NCBI RefSeq assembly: GCF_000315795.1
Contig: NZ_ANHY01000007.1
Location: 1 to 64,000, forward strand
Length of the DNA stretch: 64,000 nucleotides
Direction: 5' to 3'
From: Caenispirillum salinarum AK4
GTDB lineage: Bacteria; Pseudomonadota; Alphaproteobacteria; Rhodospirillales; Rhodospirillaceae
Shown: one piece after another, positions 7,548 through 17,653 of the stretch
Layout: each line of letters opens with the position of its first letter
How positions within the stretch are numbered: the stretch's first letter is position 1
The notes under the pieces: model-generated
The model's database searches: none
The model's input: the letters and a program-made list of their open reading frames with translations, nothing else
What the model was told of the DNA's origin: nothing
Translations under genes and position numbers: made by a program

Positions 7548-8741
7548 ATTCGCATCTCCATCCTGGCCTTCGTGACCTCCGAGGACCGCGCGCGCACGGT
7601 GCGCGACGCGACCGGCCTGCCGCGCCTGCACCGGGCCACCTTCACCGCCGAGGCCGGCGGGATGGCCGAGGCGCACGCCCACCTGTCGCGCCACGACAGC
7701 CCCGACGTCCTGATCCTGGAAACCGCCGACGACGCCGAGGCCCTGGTCCAGGGCCTGGACAGGCTGGCCGACGTTGTGCGGCCGGGCACCAAGGTCATCC
7801 TTCTGGGCGACAACAACGACATCGCGCTCTATCGCCGCCTGCTGTCCATGGGCGTGTCCGAGTACCTTTACGGCAGCGTAACGCCCGACGAGTTGGTCGA
7901 CGCCGTCCAGCGCATCGCCTCCACCGACGGTGACCAGGCCGGGGGCGGCCGGGTCGTCGCCGTCTTCGGCACCGCCGGCGGCGTCGGCACCAGCACGGTT
8001 GCGGTGAACATGGCCGACGCCATCGCGGCCCGCGGCGACGAGAGCGTCGTGCTGGTGGACCTGGACCTGTGGTTCGGGGTCGATGCCCTGGCGCTCAACC
8101 TCACGCCCCGCCAGGGTGCGGCCGACGCACTGAGCGACCCCAACCGTATCGACGACATGCTGCTGGACCGCGTGCTGGAAAAGCACGGGGACGGCGTTCA
8201 GGTGCTGGCCGCCCCCGCCTCGCCCGAGGTGGCCGCGCCGCCGTCGGAGGACGCGCTGGAAAAGCTTCTGTCGGTGCTGCGGCGGAAGATGGACGTGGTG
8301 GTGCTCGACCTGCCGCGCCTGTGGACGCCCTGGGTCAAGACCGCGCTGATCGAGGCGCGGGAGACGGTGCTGGTGACCTACCCCGACCTCGCCAACCTGC
8401 GCAACACCCGCTCCATCGTGGACGTCATCGGCCCGGCCCGCGCGGGCGGCGCCCCGCGCATCGTCTTCAACCGCGCCGGCCTCAGCCGCAAGAACGAACT
8501 GACGGCCGGCGACTATTCCGAAGCCCTGGGCCACGCCCCCGCTGCCGTTCTGCCCTTCGAGCCGGCGCTTTGCGCATCCGCCATGAACCAGGGCCAGACG
8601 CTGCGCCAGGCCGGCCGGACCAATGCCCTGACGCGCGCCATCGGCACCCTTGCCGACACCGTCGATCCGCCGGCCGGAAAGGGGACCGGCAAGGGGCGTC
8701 CCCGGCTCAGCCTCAAGACTTTGTTCACTCACGGACGCTAG
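7548..8741 (+). CDS. cpaE: CpaE/TadZ, MinD-like pilus localisation ATPase (likely ATT start)
   Basis: An N-terminal receiver-like domain (SPDVLILETADDAE, then TKVILLGDNNDIALYRRLLSMGVSEYLY) is followed by a MinD/ParA-fold domain. The P-loop GGVGTSTVAVN at about residue 142 lacks the usual lysines, as is common in CpaE. CpaE/TadZ targets the Tad apparatus, usually to a pole. Start choice: the first ATG/GTG in frame is GTG at 7572, but it has no ribosome binding site. AGGAGG at 7533-7538 is spaced 9 bases from an in-frame ATT at 7548. Translation from there adds RISILAF, matching the family N-terminus. If ATT is not used, the gene runs 7572-8741. Confidence 0.9.
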   Translation: MRISILAFVTSEDRARTVRDATGLPRLHRATFTAEAGGMAEAHAHLSRHDSPDVLILETADDAEALVQGLDRLADVVRPGTKVILLGDNNDIALYRRLLSMGVSEYLYGSVTPDELVDAVQRIASTDGDQAGGGRVVAVFGTAGGVGTSTVAVNMADAIAARGDESVVLVDLDLWFGVDALALNLTPRQGAADALSDPNRIDDMLLDRVLEKHGDGVQVLAAPASPEVAAPPSEDALEKLLSVLRRKMDVVVLDLPRLWTPWVKTALIEARETVLVTYPDLANLRNTRSIVDVIGPARAGGAPRIVFNRAGLSRKNELTAGDYSEALGHAPAAVLPFEPALCASAMNQGQTLRQAGRTNALTRAIGTLADTVDPPAGKGTGKGRPRLSLKTLFTHGR

Positions 8742-8822
8742 ACTGGCGGTTCGGGGCGCCCTGCCCCGACGCCGTCCCGCCCCCACGTCCGCAACCCTTC
8801 GCGAAAGCCCGAGCCCCCGCCC

Positions 8823-10311
<1,489 letters not shown>

Positions 10312-10319
<8 letters not shown>

Positions 10320-11415
10320 CGCGCTGGGCCTCATCGCGCCGGCGGCAGCGGCCGCCGCCAACGCCGCCGTTCCGGCGGCGGAGGCCGAGGGTGCGGTGTC
10401 GGGCATGGTGCTGTCGCTGGTAGGGGCGCTGATCCTCATGCTCGTCGCCCTGGCCGCGCTTCTGGTGGTGCTGGTGGCCGACGGGCCGCGCCGCCGCCTG
10501 CGCCGACGCATGAGCGCCATCGGCCTGGTGGACGGCCCGCCCGGCGCTGCCGCCGGCGGCGCGCGCCTCATGCGGGCGGGGGCGCGCGGCGGGTCGCAGG
10601 CGGCCCGGCAGAAGCGTATCCAGGAAAAGCTTCAGGAGCTGGAGGGCAAGAACACCGGCAAGGCCCAACGGCGCAACCAGTTGCGCGCCGACCTTGTGCA
10701 GGCCGGACTGGACTGGGACGTACGCAAGTATACCGGCGTCATGATGGGATCGGGCGTCGCCATCACCATGGCGGTCATGCTGATGCTGGGCAACGTGCTG
10801 CTGGCCCTGGCCGCCGGCGTCGTGGGCGCCTTCGGCGTGCCGCGGCTGATCCTGCGGTGGAAGGCGGCGCGCCGGCGCAAGGCTTTCGTGCGCGAGTTCC
10901 CCAACGCCATCGACGTGCTGGTGCGTGGCATGCGCTCGGGCCTGCCGGTGGGCGAGTGCATGGGCATCGTCGCCCGCGAAAGCCCCGAGCCCCTGTCGGG
11001 CGAGTTCAAGCACCTGGTGGACGGCATGCGCCTGGGCATGTCCATGGAAGAGGTCATGCACCGCGCCACCGAGCGCCTGCCCGTGCCGGAATACCGCTTC
11101 TTCGCCATCGTCCTGCAGATCCAGCAGCAGACGGGCGGCAATCTGGCCGAGACGCTGTCCAACCTGTCCAACGTGCTGCGTGACCGCAAGAAGCTGCGCG
11201 ACAAGGTCAAGGCCATGTCGTCGGAAGCCAAGGCCTCGGCCGCCATCATCGGATCGCTGCCGTTCATCGTCGGGGGCATCGTCTACCTGGTGAACGCCGA
11301 CTACATCATGCTGCTGTTCACCGAGTTCGCGGGCAACGTCATCGTCGGCGGCGGCATCGCATGGATGCTGCTGGGCATCGCCATCATGGCGAAAATGATC
11401 AATTTCCGTATGTAG
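10312..11415 (+). CDS. tadB: TadB, Tad inner-membrane platform protein
   Basis: This is a type II secretion F-domain protein of 367 residues. It has an N-terminal hydrophobic helix pair (residues about 25-55), a basic cytoplasmic stretch, two central helices around VAITMAVMLMLGNVLLALAAGVVGAFG, the T2SF cytosolic domain (EFPNAIDVLVRGMRSGLPVGECM ... QIQQQTGGNLAETLSNLSNVLRDR), and C-terminal helices. With TadC it forms the inner-membrane base on which CpaF acts. GGAG lies just ahead of the ATG within the cpaF end. Confidence 0.93.
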
Positions 11416-11431
11416 CGGGCCGGAGACCGCC

Positions 11432-12397
11432 GTGGAGCTGCTCAAGACCATCGACATGCAGGCCTGGATCACCGCGCTGACGTTCGTCGGCGCGGCGGCC
11501 ACGCTGCTGGCTTTGCTGCTGCCCCTGCTCCGCCGCGACGAGCGCAGCCGGCGCCTGAAGGCGCTCAAGCAGCGCCGCGAGCAACTCCGCCAGGAAACCC
11601 AGCGCCAGCTGGAGCGCCGCAAGGCCGAAGCGCGCGGGCCGAAAAAGCACGTCACCCTCATGCGCAAGGTGCTGGACCGCCTGCGCCTGGGACATCTGGT
11701 CTCCAGCCGGTCACTGCAGCAGCGGCTGTCGGCGGCCGGTTACCGGCAGCCGCAGGCGCCGGTGGTCTACGTGTTCGTGCAGGTGGTCGCGCCCTTTGTC
11801 TTCGCCGGCGTGGCGCTTCTGCTGATCGGCCTTGCGCGCGAAGCACCGTCGACGGGGATGCAGATCCTCATCGTCAGCGGCCTGACGGCGGCGGGCCTGC
11901 TGCTGCCCTGGATTCTCCTGAAGAACGCCGCCGACAAGCGCCGGGCGGAAATCACGCTCTATTTCCCCGATGCCCTGGACCTGCTGGTCATCTGCACCGA
12001 GGCCGGGCTGTCGGTGGACGCCGCCTTCGCCCGCGTGACCGAGGAACTGGCCGAAACCTCGCCCGTGCTGGCCCAGGAACTGAGCATCACGGCCGCCGAA
12101 CAGGCCTTTCTGGGCGACCGCCGAAAGGCCTACATGAATCTGGCGGAACGCACCGGCGTGCCGGCGGCGCGCGCACTGGCGACCTCTCTCGCGCAGGCGG
12201 AAAAGTACGGCACGCCGGTCAGCCAGGCGCTCAAGGTGCTGTCGCAGGAGAATCGCGAGGAACGGCTGTCCCGGGCCGAACGCAAGGCCGCCGCCCTGCC
12301 GGCGCAGTTGACGGTGCCGATGATCATCTTCTTTTTGCCGGTGCTTCTGGTGGTCATCATCGGCCCGGCGATCATCCAGGTGTTCAAGACGTTCTGA
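11432..12397 (+). CDS. tadC: TadC, Tad inner-membrane platform protein
   Basis: This is the second T2SF-family platform protein, 321 residues. It has an N-terminal hydrophobic helix, a basic linker, a central hydrophobic pair, then ALDLLVICTEAGLSVDAAFARVTEEL and a C-terminal helix (MIIFFLPVLLVVIIGPAII). The start is GTG at 11432, behind CCGGAGACC. It lies 16 bases after tadB and is the last plus-strand gene of the pilus operon. It converges with the tadD-like gene 38 bases away. Confidence 0.92.
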   Translation: MELLKTIDMQAWITALTFVGAAATLLALLLPLLRRDERSRRLKALKQRREQLRQETQRQLERRKAEARGPKKHVTLMRKVLDRLRLGHLVSSRSLQQRLSAAGYRQPQAPVVYVFVQVVAPFVFAGVALLLIGLAREAPSTGMQILIVSGLTAAGLLLPWILLKNAADKRRAEITLYFPDALDLLVICTEAGLSVDAAFARVTEELAETSPVLAQELSITAAEQAFLGDRRKAYMNLAERTGVPAARALATSLAQAEKYGTPVSQALKVLSQENREERLSRAERKAAALPAQLTVPMIIFFLPVLLVVIIGPAIIQVFKTF

Positions 12398-12435
12398 GGC
12401 GGCCGTCCGGCCGGTTCGGCTACGCCGCTTCCCCG

Positions 12436-13266
12436 CTACTCCGCCTCCCGCGTCGCCGCCTCCGCCCCTGCGAGCCGGCGCAGGTCGGCCACCGCGCGCT
12501 CGGCCAGGTCGGCGGGCAGGTGCTGGCGGACCATGCGCTCGGCGCGCGGCACGTCGCCCTTCATGGCGTACAGCAGTGCAAGGTTCTGCCGCACCTGGAG
12601 CGGCGCGCCCGGGCGCTTGGCCTGCTTTTCCAGAAGTGCGACGCCCTGGTCGATGTCGCCCGTCATCGCCAGCGACAGGGCGTAGTTGTTGGCCGCCTCC
12701 ACGTCGTCGGGCGCCAGGGCGAGGGCCGTCTGATAAGCCGTGCGCGCGTCCTGCGGACGGTTCAGGCGGTCGTAGGCGATGCCGAGAAGCTTCTGCATGG
12801 GGGCATCGCCCGGGTCCTGGGCGCGCATGTCCTCCAGCAGCGCCGCCGCATCGGGCACCAGCCCGCCGGCAAGCTGCGCCTTGGCCAGTTCCAGCTTCAC
12901 CGCCCGCACCTCCGCACCACGCTCGGGCAGGTCGTCCAGCAGCCGTTGCAGGACCAGCATGGCCTCCTGCGGCTGGCCGGCATACCGCAGCAGCCGCGCC
13001 TGGTCGAGCCGGGCCGGCAGCGGGTCGTCCAGGCGCTCCGCCAGCCGGCCATAGTGGGCGGCGGCCTTCTCGAACTGGGCGTCCTGCTCCGCCCGCTCGG
13101 CCATCGAGCGCAGCGCCGACGTCACCGCCGCACCGTCGCGCGCCGACCGCTCCACCCGGTCGCCCTGGCCCGCCTCTCCGGCGCAGCCGGTCAGCGCCAG
13201 GCCGAGGGCAAGGCCGAGCGTCGCGGATCGGAACGTCGTGCGGACAGCGGTGCGGCGGCGGGTCAT
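12436..13266 (-). CDS. tadD: TadD-like TPR lipoprotein
   Basis: This is a 276-residue lipoprotein with a lipobox at LALTGC (Cys28), followed by a solenoid of about six tetratricopeptide repeats, for example AAHYGRLAERLDDPLPARLDQARLLRYAGQ and NNYALSLAMTGDIDQGVALLEKQA. TadD proteins are pilotin-like outer-membrane lipoproteins of Tad systems. This one is assigned by its TPR-lipoprotein architecture and position. Unlike the usual order it lies on the opposite strand, tail to tail with tadC, so it must be expressed from its own promoter near 13270-13310. Confidence 0.82.
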   Translation of the reverse strand: MTRRRTAVRTTFRSATLGLALGLALTGCAGEAGQGDRVERSARDGAAVTSALRSMAERAEQDAQFEKAAAHYGRLAERLDDPLPARLDQARLLRYAGQPQEAMLVLQRLLDDLPERGAEVRAVKLELAKAQLAGGLVPDAAALLEDMRAQDPGDAPMQKLLGIAYDRLNRPQDARTAYQTALALAPDDVEAANNYALSLAMTGDIDQGVALLEKQAKRPGAPLQVRQNLALLYAMKGDVPRAERMVRQHLPADLAERAVADLRRLAGAEAATREAE

Positions 13267-13311
13267 GGAGGCGTCGGAACTCCGGCTGGATGCGCGTGTC
13301 GGCGGTCAGGT

Positions 13312-14082
13312 TCAGGTAAGGTGCGCCAGCAGGCGCAGGCGGGCAAGGTCGCGGATGATGAGGGTCTTGTGCCGGCGCTCCACCAGGCCTTCGCGGGCCA
13401 GCTGCCCGACGGCGGCGGCCACGGTTTCGCGGTCGGCCCCGACCCATCCGGCGATGTCGCCGTGGGCCGGCAGGGGATCGACCGCCCAGGTGCCGTCGCC
13501 GACGGCGCGAGGCTCGGCCAGGCGCACCAGTTCCATGAACACGCGCTGGCGCGGGGTCAGGGTCGACAGGCTGTGAACGCGCCGGTTGAGCGAGCGGATG
13601 AAGCCGGCGAACCGGCGCAGCAGCGCCATGGCGAGCGGCGGATGGGCCTCCACGAGGTCGAGGAAGTCCTCGCGCGGCAGGATGGCGAGCAGGCCGTTGT
13701 CCAATGCCACCGCCCGCGCCGACCGGGGCCGGCCATCCACCGCCGCCAGTTCGCCGAAGGTGTCGCCGCTTGTGAACTCTGCCAGTGTCACCAGTTCACT
13801 GAGGGAGCTTTCCGGGACGGCGTCGGCGCCCTCGGCGGGCGCCGCCCGATCGGCATCGTCCGGTCCGTCCCGGCGGATGACGATACGCAGCTTGCCGCGC
13901 ACGATGAAGAACACCGCCGCGGTCGGATCGTCGAGTTCAAACACCACGTCGCCGGGCCGCGTCTCCCGCCATTGGCAACGGGCCTCCACCGCGCGCAGGC
14001 GCTCGGCAGGGATGGCGCGCAGAAGGTCGATGGCGGCGAGGGAGCGACCGGAGGCCTCGGCGGCGGATGAGGGTTCGGCCAT
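13312..14082 (-). CDS. Crp/Fnr-family transcription regulator with loop insertion
   Basis: An N-terminal cyclic-nucleotide-binding barrel (PGDVVFELDDPTAAVFFIVRGKLRI, then SGDTFGELAAVDGRPRSARAVAL) is followed by a dimer helix and a C-terminal helix-turn-helix (HGDIAGWVGADRETVAAAVGQLAREGLVERR). The FGEL and RSA residues that contact cAMP/cGMP in Crp are present, so ligand binding is plausible. The Cys set of Fnr is absent. A roughly 25-residue Ala/Asp/Glu-rich insertion (DGPDDADRAAPAEGADAVPE) interrupts the barrel. The ATG at 14082 starts the family-like region; longer readings upstream are not supported. It is divergent from the KaiC-like gene. Confidence 0.85.
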   Translation of the reverse strand: MAEPSSAAEASGRSLAAIDLLRAIPAERLRAVEARCQWRETRPGDVVFELDDPTAAVFFIVRGKLRIVIRRDGPDDADRAAPAEGADAVPESSLSELVTLAEFTSGDTFGELAAVDGRPRSARAVALDNGLLAILPREDFLDLVEAHPPLAMALLRRFAGFIRSLNRRVHSLSTLTPRQRVFMELVRLAEPRAVGDGTWAVDPLPAHGDIAGWVGADRETVAAAVGQLAREGLVERRHKTLIIRDLARLRLLAHLT

Positions 14083-14345
14083 GGAAGAGTGTCCAGACAC
14101 GGTACGGGGTTGTGCAGCCGCCCACGACAGGAGCGGACGGCAGGGTCGGCAACACTCTATCGGCCCCTCGCGCGACCGGCAACGGCCACCGTCACAGACA
14201 GCGCCGCCCGGGGCCCGACGCCGCGCTTTCGTTTGCCGCCTCCCATGGGGTCCGATATGCTTCCACAACAGGAACAATCGCTTAAGGATGCGCGCCGGGC
14301 CAAACGGCTGTTTCAGCAGTGCATTTCGGGACAGGGAGCCATTTC

Positions 14346-15803
14346 GTGGGTCAAGCAGCTGAAAAGACGCTTATCGGGTCCGGCATAAGGGGCCTCGACC
14401 ACATCCTGAACGGCGGCCTGCCTCGCGGCCACGCCTATGTCGTCATCGGCGAGCCCGGCACCGGCAAGACGACGCTGGGCCTTCATTTCCTGCTTGAGGG
14501 GCTGAAGCAGGGTGAGCGGGTGCTGTACCTGACCCTTTCCCAGACCGAGGACGAATTGCTCGGCATCGCCCGGTCCCACGACATAGAACTCGACGCCGGA
14601 ATCGTGCGCGAATTGTCGCCGAGCGGCCTCGCCCGCTTGGCCACGCGCGACCAGACGGTGCTGCAGACCACCGACGTCGAGTTCGCCGCCACCATGAACG
14701 CGATCGAGAACATCATCAAGGAAACGGCGCCCGCCCGCCTTGTGCTGGACACCGTCGGCGAGATCCGGCTGCTCAGCAGTTCCCCGCTCCGCTTCCGCCG
14801 CCAGTTCCTGGAAATCAAGGACATGCTGGGCCGGCACGGCGTCACGGGGGTGGTCCTGGACACGGCGGAAAGCTCGGACATCCTGTCGGGGGACATCGAC
14901 GCCATGGCCCATGGCGTCATCCGCATGACCTGGAACCTGCCGCCGCACGGCACCGCCCGCCGCCGCATCGCCGTCACGAAACTGCGCGGCCATGCCTTCG
15001 TGGAAGGCTACCACGACATGACCATCCGCCGCGGCGGCGTGGAGGTCTATCCGCGCATCCTGCCGCGCCAGCACGAAACCGACAAGCCGGTGCCCAGCCT
15101 TGGCAGCGGGATCGAGGACCTCGACGCCCTGTACGGCGGCCAGTTGTCGGGCGGCGGCACGCTCATGCTTGCCGGATACGCAGGCACCGGCAAGTCCACG
15201 CTGCTGACCGCCTATGCCCGCAACGCCGCCAGGGAAGGCCGGCGGGCGGCGCTGTTCCTGTTCGAGGAGCGCCCAGACATTTTCCGCCAGCGCGCCGCCG
15301 ACCTCAGCCTGGGCCTCGACGATCAGCCCGGCACCGTGCAACTGAACCGTATCGATCCCATGGAGGTCTCGCCCGGCCAGTTGTTCCAGCACATCCAGGC
15401 CGAGGTTCATGCCGGCGCCGACATCATCGGCATCGACAGTCTGCAGGGCCTCGTCGCGGCCATGCCGGACGAGCGCGAGGCGATGACGCAAATCCACAGC
15501 CTGCTCAGCTTCCTGGGCCGCCACAAGGTGCTGACCATCCTGACCATGAACATCCAGGGCATCGTCGGGGCCGGCGCCCGCCCCGATGTGGACATGAGCC
15601 TGATGGCCGACACCATCCTGCTGCTGCGCCAGTACGAGGCCACAAGCGAAATCCGCCGCACCCTGGCCGTCGTCAAGAAGCGCTACGGCCCGCACGAAAC
15701 GGTCTTGCGGGAGTTCTCCATCACGTCCGACGGCCTCAGCGTCCATCCCATCCGGGATGACGTGGACATGCGCCGCCACTTCCAGCTGGGTGTGCCGCAT
15801 TGA
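14346..15803 (+). CDS. KaiC-like double RecA-type ATPase
   Basis: Two tandem KaiC domains fill 485 residues. Domain 1 has Walker A GEPGTGKTT (residues 35-43) and domain 2 GYAGTGKST (about 277-285). In cyanobacterial KaiC each domain has a catalytic Glu pair. Here domain 2 keeps it (LFLFEERPD) while domain 1 has TLSQTED in its place. At the phosphorylation site of domain 2 the Ser/Thr pair reads Ser-Leu (DMSLMADTI). The sequence otherwise follows KaiC to ITSDGLSVH. No kaiA or kaiB is seen. The GTG at 14346 is chosen because GGGAG is placed 7 bases upstream; an earlier GTG at 14319 is less well supported. The stop overlaps the next gene's start (ATTGA), indicating coupling. Confidence 0.85.
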   Translation: MGQAAEKTLIGSGIRGLDHILNGGLPRGHAYVVIGEPGTGKTTLGLHFLLEGLKQGERVLYLTLSQTEDELLGIARSHDIELDAGIVRELSPSGLARLATRDQTVLQTTDVEFAATMNAIENIIKETAPARLVLDTVGEIRLLSSSPLRFRRQFLEIKDMLGRHGVTGVVLDTAESSDILSGDIDAMAHGVIRMTWNLPPHGTARRRIAVTKLRGHAFVEGYHDMTIRRGGVEVYPRILPRQHETDKPVPSLGSGIEDLDALYGGQLSGGGTLMLAGYAGTGKSTLLTAYARNAAREGRRAALFLFEERPDIFRQRAADLSLGLDDQPGTVQLNRIDPMEVSPGQLFQHIQAEVHAGADIIGIDSLQGLVAAMPDEREAMTQIHSLLSFLGRHKVLTILTMNIQGIVGAGARPDVDMSLMADTILLLRQYEATSEIRRTLAVVKKRYGPHETVLREFSITSDGLSVHPIRDDVDMRRHFQLGVPH

Positions 15804-16891
15804 CCGGCGACCTGCCCGGCCCCGACGCCGCGACCGGACCGCCGGACGCCGGAACGGCCGTCGTGCTGGCACCGTTCGGCGGTGATGCCGCCATCCTGGT
15901 GGAGGCGCTGCAGGCCGCCGGCGTGCCGGTGCGGCGGGGCGACGCCAACGGCGCCCTTCCCACGGCGCCCAAGGCCATCAAGGCCCTGCACCCGGGCATC
16001 CTGCTGCTGACGGAGGAAGCGCTCGGCCCTGCCGTCGTTGCGGCTCTGGCGGGCTTCCAGGCGGCGGAACCGCAGTGGTCCGCACCGCCCGTCATCCTGC
16101 TCTGCAGCACGGGAACGGACGTGCGCCGCCTGACCGCCCCCCTTCTGTCCCGGCGGCCGGACACGCCGCTGACGGTCCTGCGCCGCCCGACCACCGAGGC
16201 CGACCTGCTGACCGCCGTGCGCAGCGCGCGGCGCGTCCGGGCCGTGCAGCTTCGCACGCGGGACGTGCTGGAGGAACGCGAGCGGTCGGAACAGTGGGCG
16301 CGGTTCCTGCTGAACGAACTCAGCCACCGCACCAAGAACATGTTCTCCATGGTGCTGGCCCTGGCACGGCAGACCATGCGCCAGACGCCCCAGACGCCCG
16401 AAGCCTTCATGAAAACCTTCGAGGGCCGGGTGCACACGCTGGCCGAGGCCTATTCGGCGCTGACCCGCAACGACTGGCAGGCGGCCACGGTGGGCGACCT
16501 GGCCGAACATGTTGTCCTCCCCCTGGCCGAGGACGACGGGTCGCGCGGCCGGGTGACGCTGGCCGGGCCGGTCCTCGCGGTACCGCCCGCCACGGCAACG
16601 ACGCTTGCGCTTGCCATGCACGAACTGGCAACGAACGCCACCAAGTACGGCGCCCTCTCCACAACCGGCGGCACCGTTCGCATCACCTGGTCCCGCACAC
16701 CCGGCGGACTCGGCCGGCTGGAATGGCGGGAGCGGGACGGTCCGCCGGTGACACCGCCGACACACATGGGGTTCGGCACGCGCGTCATCACCGGCGCCAT
16801 CAAGACGGAAGCCGGCGGAGACGCCGACATGCGGTTCGAGCCCGAAGGCCTGACCTGCATCCTGACCTTCCAGACCAGCAGGACGAGTTGA
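15800..16891 (+). CDS. HWE-family sensor histidine kinase
   Basis: The C-terminal kinase has the HWE hallmarks: H-box NELSHRTKNMFSMVLALARQT, N-box MHELATNATKYGALS, and LEWRERDGPPVTPPTHMGFG. The first 150 residues resemble the N-terminal sensor module common in alphaproteobacterial kinases (TAVVLAPFGGDAAILVEAL ... LLLTEEALGPAVVAAL); it looks like a receiver fold without the acceptor Asp. No transmembrane segment is present, so the protein is cytosolic. The TTG start at 15800 overlaps the stop of the KaiC-like gene, so both are almost certainly made together. KaiC-kinase pairing is known in other proteobacteria. No response regulator is adjacent. Confidence 0.87.
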   Translation: MTGDLPGPDAATGPPDAGTAVVLAPFGGDAAILVEALQAAGVPVRRGDANGALPTAPKAIKALHPGILLLTEEALGPAVVAALAGFQAAEPQWSAPPVILLCSTGTDVRRLTAPLLSRRPDTPLTVLRRPTTEADLLTAVRSARRVRAVQLRTRDVLEERERSEQWARFLLNELSHRTKNMFSMVLALARQTMRQTPQTPEAFMKTFEGRVHTLAEAYSALTRNDWQAATVGDLAEHVVLPLAEDDGSRGRVTLAGPVLAVPPATATTLALAMHELATNATKYGALSTTGGTVRITWSRTPGGLGRLEWRERDGPPVTPPTHMGFGTRVITGAIKTEAGGDADMRFEPEGLTCILTFQTSRTS

Positions 16892-16925
16892 CCCGTCTCC
16901 GGCAGGACCGGCGCACCGGTGGCGC

Positions 16926-17393
16926 CTAATACTGGTGCTCGTCCCCGCGCAAGCCCAAGGCCCACATGAAGCCGAGCCCCATGCCCTTGGCGCGGGGCAG
17001 GAACAGCAGCACCATCTCCAGCCCGATGGGCACCCACAGCAGCAGGTGCACCAGAAGCGACGGAGCGAACAGTTTTTCCACCAGGATCGCCAGCGGCACC
17101 AGCGTGTGACCGATCACGAAAATGCCCAGCCACGGGGCGAAGTCGTCGGTGCGGATATGGTCATAGGCCTCGCCGCAGTGGCCACACGACGGGCTGGGCG
17201 TCAGGAAGCCCGTCAGCAGCCTGCCCTTGTCGCAGTTGGGGCACCGGAGCATGAAGCCCCGCCGCATGGCGCGCAGGATAGGCCCCTTGCGGGCCCGCTC
17301 GGCCGCCCGCTGGTGCTTGTGGATTTCCCAATCGCGCTCCCATTCCGTCAGGCGATACTCGGGTCGCGGCGACTTGTCGGGACGATGTGTCAT
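16926..17393 (-). CDS. DUF983 family membrane protein
   Basis: This is a 155-residue protein with the DUF983 pattern. A basic N-terminus is followed by RAMRRGFMLRCPNCDKGRLL, a second CxxC (CGHCGEAYDHIRTDDFAPWL), and two or three hydrophobic helices (FVIGHTLVPLAILVEKLF; LLLWVPIGLEMVLLFLPRAKGMGLG). The function of the family is unknown. The four cysteines suggest a zinc site at the membrane surface. It converges with the kinase gene and is divergent from the secreted repeat protein. Confidence 0.85.
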   Translation of the reverse strand: MTHRPDKSPRPEYRLTEWERDWEIHKHQRAAERARKGPILRAMRRGFMLRCPNCDKGRLLTGFLTPSPSCGHCGEAYDHIRTDDFAPWLGIFVIGHTLVPLAILVEKLFAPSLLVHLLLWVPIGLEMVLLFLPRAKGMGLGFMWALGLRGDEHQY

Positions 17394-17653
17394 GGCGGCG
17401 CCTCGCGCGGTTGCAGGCCTTCAGCATACCCGACGAACGCCCGGCGCTGGCAAGAGTGCGAATTGGATGCATTTCCATAAATGATCTGGGGGTGACACAA
17501 CGGATCGACGTGGCAACCCCGTCCATCACTGTTCGTTGCGACAGTAGACGGCCGGGCGACGCCAGTGACCGGAGGAAAAAGAGGAAGATGAGTAGAAAGC
17601 GTCGTCCAGTAATTTCACGATCATCGTGCAACGATGCAGAGAGGACAACGCCC

